From Clostridiales bacterium (GTDB lineage: Bacteria > Bacillota > Clostridia > Christensenellales > QALW01), in NCBI GenBank assembly GCA_018376855.1, contig JAHAAN010000060.1, positions 1-11,479 on the forward strand: 11,479 nt of DNA, written 5' to 3'. The notes beneath the pieces are model-generated. The model made no database searches. It was not told the DNA's origin and saw only the letters and a list, made by a program, of their open reading frames with translations. The position numbers and the translations under genes are program-made. Below are positions 7,156-11,479 of the stretch, in pieces (positions within the stretch are counted from its first letter, which is position 1; each line of letters begins with the position of its first letter).

Positions 7156-7214
7156 TAGTTTTATTTTAGGACAGGATGGTTTCGAACTGTCCGCTGAGCC
7201 ATAGCTCTTGTCCT
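7156..7214 (-). promoter_or_regulatory. Candidate preQ1-I riboswitch in the queT leader
   Basis: Read on the minus strand: a 6-bp stem GGACAG (7187-7192)/CTGTCC (7169-7174) closes a 12-nt loop TTCGAAACCATC, then a 13-nt A-rich tail TAAAATAAAACTA (7156-7168). Known preQ1-I aptamers have a GTTC stem-loop edge, a 12-nt loop ending in C and an A-rich tail ending AAAACTA, so three hallmarks match. The tail abuts the ribosome-binding site GGGGGA of queT, suggesting translational control. The second pseudoknot helix is not obvious: TTCG with CGGG, or GAAA with TTTC beyond the SD, are possible. Upstream, AGGACA (7209-7214) could pair with TGTCCT and displace the aptamer stem, and a GAGC-TATG-GCTC hairpin lies between. 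No intrinsic terminator is visible in the leader. Confidence 0.62.
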
Positions 7215-7218
7215 GATT

Positions 7219-7247
7219 ATTTTACTACCCAAAGATCAAAATGTCAA
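7219..7247 (-). promoter_or_regulatory. Sigma-A-type promoter of the queT operon
   Basis: On the minus strand TTGACA (7242-7247) and TAAAAT (7219-7224) are separated by exactly 17 bp. The start point would be near 7212, so the RNA would begin at or within the AGGACA arm of the leader. It lies in the gap between the SDR stop codon and queT and gives the eight-gene operon its own promoter. Confidence 0.78.
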
Positions 7248-7255
7248 TGCCGGGA

Positions 7256-7978
7256 TCAGCCGACAAAGCCGCCGTCCACCCCAAGCACCTGACCTGTAAT
7301 AAAGCGGGCTTCCTCTGAAGCGAGGAATACAGCCGCCGCCGCAACCTCCTGCGGCGTACCGATGCGCCCAAGCGGCGTTCGCTGCGCAAGCTCAGCAAGC
7401 TCCTGCGGTGAAAGGTGCGCATTCATCGGCGTATCAATCACACCCGGCGCAATGCAGTTGACTGTGATCCCGCAGCTGCCGAGCTCCCGCGCAAGCGCGC
7501 GCGTCATACCGATAATCCCCGCTTTTGAGGCAGAATACGCCGTTTCGCACGCACCGCCGCACACACCCCACACCGACGAAATGTTAATGATCCTGCCTCC
7601 GGTAAACATCATTGACCGCACCGCGCACTGCGTACAGTAAAAAGTTCCGTTTAAATTCACATCAATGACCCGCTGCCACTGCTGTACAGAAACATCCGCT
7701 GTAAGGCATGCCGGAGGCGCGATCGCGGCATTGTTCACAAGTACGTCCGCGCTTCCGCATTCCTCAAACATTCTTCCTACCTGATCCGGATCGGAAATAT
7801 CGGCGCACACCGTGCGAATAGAAACGGGAAACTGCTCCGTAAGTTCTTTTTGCAGGCTTTCGGCTTTCCCTTTGTTCCGATGATATTGCAGCACGGCAGA
7901 ATAACCCTGCGCCGCAAACGCATGCGCAACTGCCGCGCCTATGCCGCCCGTTGCGCCTGTGATATACACTATCGGCAT
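7256..7978 (-). CDS. SDR family oxidoreductase, probably YmfI-like EF-P 5-aminopentanone reductase
   Basis: 240-residue classical short-chain dehydrogenase/reductase, NAD(P)H dependent and cytosolic. Cofactor motif TGATGGIG (7-14), NNAA (82-85), catalytic Ser at 134/135, Tyr148 and Lys152 in YSASK, and a C-terminal ITGQVLGVDGGF. This could be read as a FabG-type 3-oxoacyl reductase, but no fatty-acid genes are near. The stretch SSVWG...G.CE..YS.SK, followed by APGVIDTPMN, resembles Bacillus YmfI, which reduces the 5-aminopentanone group on EF-P, and the translation-related context agrees. That specific assignment is from memory of the family and moderate in confidence. The ATG follows the tcdA stop with no gap (TGA-ATG), with AGGAGGGG 6-7 nt upstream inside tcdA, so the two genes are co-transcribed. 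Confidence 0.85.
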   Translation of the reverse strand: MPIVYITGATGGIGAAVAHAFAAQGYSAVLQYHRNKGKAESLQKELTEQFPVSIRTVCADISDPDQVGRMFEECGSADVLVNNAAIAPPACLTADVSVQQWQRVIDVNLNGTFYCTQCAVRSMMFTGGRIINISSVWGVCGGACETAYSASKAGIIGMTRALARELGSCGITVNCIAPGVIDTPMNAHLSPQELAELAQRTPLGRIGTPQEVAAAAVFLASEEARFITGQVLGVDGGFVG

Positions 7979-8689
7979 TCAGTTCCCCTCCTTCTCCTGA
8001 AAAGCAAGCGCTTTGATAACCTCGCCTGCAAGAATCAAGCCTGCCGCACCGGGCACAAACGAAACGCTGCCCGGCGCATGACGCGCCCCGTCCTGCACAA
8101 CCCCGCGAGCAGGCTCCTCCTTGGAATAAACAACCCGCAGCTGCGGTACGCCGCGTTTACGAAGCTGTGTGCGAATAACCTTTGCCAAAGGGCACACAGA
8201 GGTTTGAAAAATGTCCGCAATTTCAAAGCGCGCAGGGTCAAGCTTATTCCCCGTTCCCATACATGAAATAATCGGAACTCCTATCTCCCATGCGCGCTGC
8301 GCCAGCGCCAGCTTAACCGTTACTGTGTCGATCGCATCCACTACATAATCGCAGCCCTCAAAGCTCCAAGCCATCACCTGTTCTGCCGTTAAAAAAGCGT
8401 CGACGCACTCCGTTCTGCACAGGGGATTGATATCAGCAATGCGCTGCCGTGCCGCCTCTGTTTTCGGCATTCCGACCGTGCTGTGCAGCGCGATCAGCTG
8501 ACGGTTAAGATTACTCGGCGCAACCGTATCACCGTCCACCAACACTAACGCGCCGATACCGCTGCGCGCAAGCGCCTCTGCTGCATAGGAGCCGACGCCG
8601 CCTAAACCGATCACCATGACTTTCGCACCACGAAGCCTGTCCACTGCCCTCGTTCCCAGAAGAAGTTCCGTCCTTTGTGTAAGCTCCAA
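7979..8689 (-). CDS. tcdA: tRNA threonylcarbamoyladenosine dehydratase (TcdA/CsdL, E1-like)
   Basis: 236-residue ThiF/HesA/MoeB-fold enzyme that uses ATP to cyclise t6A37 into ct6A in tRNA. Signature: QRTELLLG near the start, nucleotide-binding GLGGVGS (28-34), DGDTVAPSNLNRQ (52-64) for ATP/Mg binding, K76, AIDTVTVK (119-126) and C166 (SVCPLAK). The C-terminal PGSVSFVPGAAGLILAGEV is the TcdA ending and distinguishes it from ThiF and MoeB. It starts with TTG at 8689: an in-frame stop lies 18-21 bases upstream, and a near-consensus site (AAAAAGGCGGTGGATC) precedes the codon. The N-terminal length then matches other TcdA proteins. First gene of a two-gene unit with the SDR gene. Confidence 0.92.
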   Translation of the reverse strand: MELTQRTELLLGTRAVDRLRGAKVMVIGLGGVGSYAAEALARSGIGALVLVDGDTVAPSNLNRQLIALHSTVGMPKTEAARQRIADINPLCRTECVDAFLTAEQVMAWSFEGCDYVVDAIDTVTVKLALAQRAWEIGVPIISCMGTGNKLDPARFEIADIFQTSVCPLAKVIRTQLRKRGVPQLRVVYSKEEPARGVVQDGARHAPGSVSFVPGAAGLILAGEVIKALAFQEKEGN

Positions 8690-8692
8690 GCT

Positions 8693-8708
8693 GATCCACC
8701 GCCTTTTT
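8693..8708 (-). promoter_or_regulatory. Shine-Dalgarno site fixing the TTG start of tcdA
   Basis: On the minus strand AAAAAGGCGGTGGATC resembles the full anti-SD complement (AAAGGAGGTGATC) and lies 3 nt from the TTG. It decides the non-ATG start. Its core is repeated almost exactly in front of the divergent PHP gene. Confidence 0.6.
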
Positions 8709-8712
8709 AAAA

Positions 8713-8741
8713 ATTATAGCATAAAACACCGCGCTCTTCAA
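8713..8741 (-). promoter_or_regulatory. Promoter of tcdA
   Basis: On the minus strand TTGAAG (8736-8741), a 17-bp spacer and TATAAT (8713-8718), with TGC directly before the -10 box, making it an extended -10 as well. The predicted start gives a 5' leader of only about 15-20 nt, enough for the ribosome-binding site and nothing more. Confidence 0.8.
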
Positions 8742-8810
8742 CGAAAATTTGGCGATTCCCTCTGCAAGCCTTCCGAACCACTGCGAAGAAAAATAATTTT
8801 TAAAATAATC

Positions 8811-8839
8811 TTGATTTGTATATTTAAATGGTGTAATAT
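8811..8839 (+). promoter_or_regulatory. Promoter of the PHP-domain gene
   Basis: TTGATT (8811-8816), 17-bp spacer, TAATAT (8834-8839). The ATG at 8873 follows 33 bp later with AAAAGGCGG as ribosome-binding site. It is divergent from the tcdA promoter, the two -35 boxes being about 70 bp apart. Confidence 0.65.
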
Positions 8840-8858
8840 ATGTAAAAATTCATTTAAA
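8823..8858. repeat. 8-bp inverted repeat around the PHP-gene promoter, possible operator
   Basis: TTTAAATG (8823-8830) and CATTTAAA (8851-8858) are perfect inverted copies separated by 20 bp. The -10 box lies inside and the right arm touches the ribosome-binding site. The DNA is AT-rich, so chance is possible, but the placement suits a repressor site. Confidence 0.35.
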
Positions 8859-8872
8859 AGGCGGTAATTTTT

Positions 8873-9787
8873 ATGAGAAAAAATGCATTTACCCAAGGCA
8901 ATTGGTACAAAGGCAATACTCATACACATACCACAGTATCTGACGGCACGATTACGCAAGAAGAAGTTGTGCGCATTTACAAAACCAGAGGATATGATTT
9001 TCTTGCCCTTACGGAACATAACACTTATACCGACACGACAAAATATGATACAGACAGCTTTATTACCATTCCGGGCGCAGAACCTATGCTGTGGCACAAC
9101 AGCAGAAAAACCGCTTTTACAGCACATATAGTATGCATCGGCATTCCGGGCAAGCTCAAATTTACAGACGGTCAAACGTTGGAATACAATACCGCAATGG
9201 ATACGCCTGATTTTATAAGATACTTAAAGGATAACGGCAACTTTACCATATTCGCCCACCCCACCTGGTCCAGAACGCGGCTTGAACATTTTAACGAATA
9301 CATAGAAGGCGCCGATGCAATAGAAATCTACAATCATGAATGTGAGGTATGCTGCGGTCAAGGATTTAGCGAATCATATTTTGAAACAGCTCTTTGGGGC
9401 GGAAAAAAGGTGTGGGCCGTAGCCGCCGATGATATGCATCGCGTTCATAGCCTGACAGGAGGCTTTGTCATGTGCAAGGCTGAATCGCTTACCAAAGAAA
9501 ATATAGTAAATGCTTTAATTTCCGGAAATTTTTATGCTTCAACAGGCGCCTACATAGACGATTTCTATGTTGAAGACGGCGTAGCGCATGTTCTGTGCCC
9601 CGAAGCAAGGCAGATCTGCATATACGGAGACATGTACCCCGGCATGGCAGTAACTGACCCGAAAGGCAAGCTTACACAGGCAAGCTGGAAATATCAAAGC
9701 ACGGACGGCCGCTGCCAATATGTTCGCTGCAAGGTTGTAACCGATGAAGGTGTGGCATTTTCTCAACCCATCTGGTTGGAGGACTGA
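8873..9787 (+). CDS. PHP-domain metal-dependent hydrolase (putative phosphoesterase)
   Basis: 304-residue PHP-fold protein, a family of tri- or binuclear metal phosphoesterases. Visible ligands in order: H17, H19 and D24 in NTHTHTTVSDG; E48 and H49 in LTEHN; E70 (PGAE); H85; H129 in AHP; E151 and H155; and D186, D187, H189 in ADDMH. All usual metal-binding blocks are therefore present and it should be active. The substrate is unknown; relatives hydrolyse nucleotides, RNA 5' ends or histidinol phosphate. Residues ~222-304 form an extra beta-rich region. A CEVCC cluster (157-161) follows the H155 ligand. No signal peptide. Single gene with its own promoter and terminator, divergent from tcdA and convergent with the phosphomutase. 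It is visibly AT-richer than its neighbours and uses ATA for isoleucine repeatedly, which may indicate a separate origin. Confidence 0.88.
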   Translation: MRKNAFTQGNWYKGNTHTHTTVSDGTITQEEVVRIYKTRGYDFLALTEHNTYTDTTKYDTDSFITIPGAEPMLWHNSRKTAFTAHIVCIGIPGKLKFTDGQTLEYNTAMDTPDFIRYLKDNGNFTIFAHPTWSRTRLEHFNEYIEGADAIEIYNHECEVCCGQGFSESYFETALWGGKKVWAVAADDMHRVHSLTGGFVMCKAESLTKENIVNALISGNFYASTGAYIDDFYVEDGVAHVLCPEARQICIYGDMYPGMAVTDPKGKLTQASWKYQSTDGRCQYVRCKVVTDEGVAFSQPIWLED

Positions 9788-9804
9788 TAAAAACGATACA
9801 TTAA

Positions 9805-9850
9805 AGGGGCTGCATCACTTTTTCTCAGTGATACAGCCCCTGCTGTTTTT
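9805..9850 (+). terminator. Rho-independent terminator after the PHP gene, possibly bidirectional
   Basis: AGGGGCTGCATCACT (9805-9819) pairs with AGTGATACAGCCCCT (9827-9841) over 15 positions with one mismatch, with a 7-nt loop, followed by GCTG and a T5 run (9846-9850). It ends the PHP transcript. On the minus strand the same hairpin lies about 60 bp past the phosphomutase stop and is followed by CTTTAATG, then a later T5 run, so it may also serve that gene. No other terminator is seen for it. Confidence 0.88.
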
Positions 9851-9898
9851 ATGGAATGCGATTTTCATTTCACTCAACTGAATAAAGCAAGCACTGCT

Positions 9899-11479
9899 CT
9901 ACAAAGCTATGATCTCCTTCATGCCCTGCTCCAAAGCTGCCAGCGCCTTCTGCGCAGCCTCCTGCGTTTGCGCGCAGGTTCCGAAATACACTTTAATCTT
10001 CGGCTCTGTTCCGGAAGGTCTTACACACGCCCATTGATTGTTTTCCAGCTCATAGTAAAGAACATTGCTCTTAGGCAAGGTGATCGCCTGCTCGTTTCCC
10101 TCTGCCGCACGCCGCACACCCGTTAAATAATTCCGCACTGCAAGCACGCTTACGCCGCCAATCTCCTCGGTTTTTCTCTGCGCCAGCATACGCATGGTCT
10201 GCGCGATCTTTTCCATGCCCTCAACGCCGCTGAGCGTATAGGAAACGGTTTTCTCGGTATAGTAACCGTATTTTTCATACAGCTCCCCAAGCGCCTGATA
10301 GACAGTCTTTCCGCGTTCTGCAAAGCTGCAGGCCGCTTCGCACATAAGCATGCAGGCCACAACTGCATCTTTATCGCGGGCATGGGTTCCCTCTAAATAA
10401 CCGTAGCTTTCCTCAAACCCAAACAGGAAAGTCTGCTCCCCTGTTTGCTCATATTCTTTAATCTTTTCCCCGATAAACTTAAAGCCGGTAAGCACTTCAA
10501 CAAGCTCCACGCCGTACTCGTTGGCAATGGCTCTTGCAAGCTCGGTGGAAACAATTGTTTTCACCACAACGCCGTTTTGGGGAAGCGTTCCCGTTTGCCT
10601 GCATTTTTCAAGCAGATAAGAAAGCATGATACAGGCAATCTGATTGCCCGTAAGCGTAACAAACTCGCCCTGCTCATTCAACACCGCCGCCCCCATACGG
10701 TCGCAGTCGGGATCCGTGCCCAGCACCAGCGTGGCGCCGATCTCTTTTGCACGAGTGATCGCCAGCTCCAGCGCTTCGCGGTTTTCCGGATTCGGAGAAG
10801 CAACCGTGGAAAAATCACCGTCCGGCTCAGCCTGCTGCGCAATCAATTCCACTTTCTGCATTCCCATTTCATGCAGCACTCTCATCACCGGTTTGCAGCC
10901 GGAACCGTGGATCGGTGTATAGACTACAGAGAGCTCTGCTCCTTTGCGCTCAACCGCTTCCTTGCTTCGGATCAACGGCAAAATGGCCTGCATATAGGCA
11001 TCGTCCAGCTCTTTGTCTACGATCTTAATAAGGCCTTCCGCAACCGCCTCCTGCATCTGCATTGCTTCAATACCGAAAAAGTCCAAGCGCTCAATGAGCC
11101 GCTGCACCTCGGAAGCGGAATCAGGCGCCAGCTGCGCGCCGTCCTGCCCGTAAACCTTATAGCCGTTATATTCTTTAGGGTTATGGCTGGCCGTAATCAT
11201 AACGCCGGCATACGCGCCGTAATAGCGCACACCGAAAGAAAGCAGCGGAACCGGACGAAGCGCATCGTACAAATAAACCTTAATTCCGTTATGCGCCAAT
11301 ATCTGCGCGGTAACAGAAGCAAACTCACGGCTCATATGGCGGGAATCGTAGGAAATTACAACGCCCCGCTTCTGCTGCCCCTGCGCTTTGATATAATCCG
11401 CAAGCCCCTGCGTAGCGCGCGCAACCGTATATTTATTCATCCCGTTTCTGCCCAAGCGCAGAATACCGCGCATGCCCGC
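9899..11479 (-). CDS. Phospho-sugar mutase (phosphoglucomutase/phosphomannomutase), N-terminus beyond the right edge
   Basis: Alpha-D-phosphohexomutase that interconverts sugar 1- and 6-phosphates, most likely glucose, feeding glycogen and cell-envelope precursors. 526 residues are visible. Counting from the in-frame ATG at 11473: the phosphoserine loop TASHNP at 94-99, metal loop DPDCDR at 254-259, sugar-specificity loop GFEESYG at 352-358 and phosphate-binding RPSGTEPK at 485-492. GFEESYG with this length points to the PgcA-type long mutases. The ATG at 11473 is not the true start: the codons before it read Ala-Gly, matching the conserved GT(A/G)GMRG block normally about 45-50 residues into the protein. 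So the 5' end lies outside the window. It converges on the PHP gene. Confidence 0.93.
   Translation of the reverse strand, partial: AGMRGILRLGRNGMNKYTVARATQGLADYIKAQGQQKRGVVISYDSRHMSREFASVTAQILAHNGIKVYLYDALRPVPLLSFGVRYYGAYAGVMITASHNPKEYNGYKVYGQDGAQLAPDSASEVQRLIERLDFFGIEAMQMQEAVAEGLIKIVDKELDDAYMQAILPLIRSKEAVERKGAELSVVYTPIHGSGCKPVMRVLHEMGMQKVELIAQQAEPDGDFSTVASPNPENREALELAITRAKEIGATLVLGTDPDCDRMGAAVLNEQGEFVTLTGNQIACIMLSYLLEKCRQTGTLPQNGVVVKTIVSTELARAIANEYGVELVEVLTGFKFIGEKIKEYEQTGEQTFLFGFEESYGYLEGTHARDKDAVVACMLMCEAACSFAERGKTVYQALGELYEKYGYYTEKTVSYTLSGVEGMEKIAQTMRMLAQRKTEEIGGVSVLAVRNYLTGVRRAAEGNEQAITLPKSNVLYYELENNQWACVRPSGTEPKIKVYFGTCAQTQEAAQKALAALEQGMKEIIAL

Noticed and set aside
7169..7192. Possible tRNA T-arm (GGTTTCGAAC within a hairpin)
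   Set aside because: The loop is too long, there is no acceptor, D or anticodon arm nearby, and on the other strand it is explained by the queT leader hairpin.

Overview
The window looks like chromosomal housekeeping DNA from a Gram-positive, Clostridia-like Firmicute of intermediate GC. The signs are a DnaD-type plus DnaC/DnaI-type replication pair, strong purine-rich Shine-Dalgarno sites, TTG starts, a QueT (ECF S-component) transporter behind a preQ1-type leader, and MtaB and TcdA tRNA-modification genes. The lineage is inferred from gene content only. I see no transposase, integrase, CRISPR array, rRNA, tRNA or prophage gene.

Layout from left to right. (1) Positions 1-166, minus: the 5' part of a thioredoxin gene running off the left edge. 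It has its own extended -10 promoter and a 15-bp palindrome over the expected -35 position. (2) About 316-356: a terminator for the long minus-strand operon that lies to its right. (3) 473-7140, minus: eight closely packed genes read in the order queT, a six-TM membrane protein, a three-TM membrane protein, rsmE, mtaB, a HIT protein, a DnaD-family protein and a DnaC/IstB-type ATPase. Gaps are 38 bp or less and several genes overlap. The operon starts at a TTGACA-17-TAAAAT promoter, followed by a leader that fits a preQ1-I riboswitch. (4) 7256-8689, minus: tcdA and an SDR reductase, abutting each other and driven by a promoter at 8713-8741. (5) 8873-9787, plus: a divergently transcribed, AT-richer PHP-domain metal hydrolase gene, ending in a strong hairpin terminator. 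(6) 9899-11479, minus: a phosphoglucomutase/phosphomannomutase missing its N-terminus at the right edge.

The common theme from 3306 to 8689 is maturation of the translation apparatus. QueT imports a queuosine precursor for position 34 of tRNA. MtaB and TcdA both act on t6A at position 37. RsmE methylates 16S rRNA. The SDR has sequence features resembling YmfI, the EF-P 5-aminopentanone reductase. The two replication genes at the end of the operon probably form a helicase-loading pair. The least explained parts are the two small membrane proteins between queT and rsmE, the leader with two competing GGACA arms, and the repeat architecture of the DnaD-family protein.
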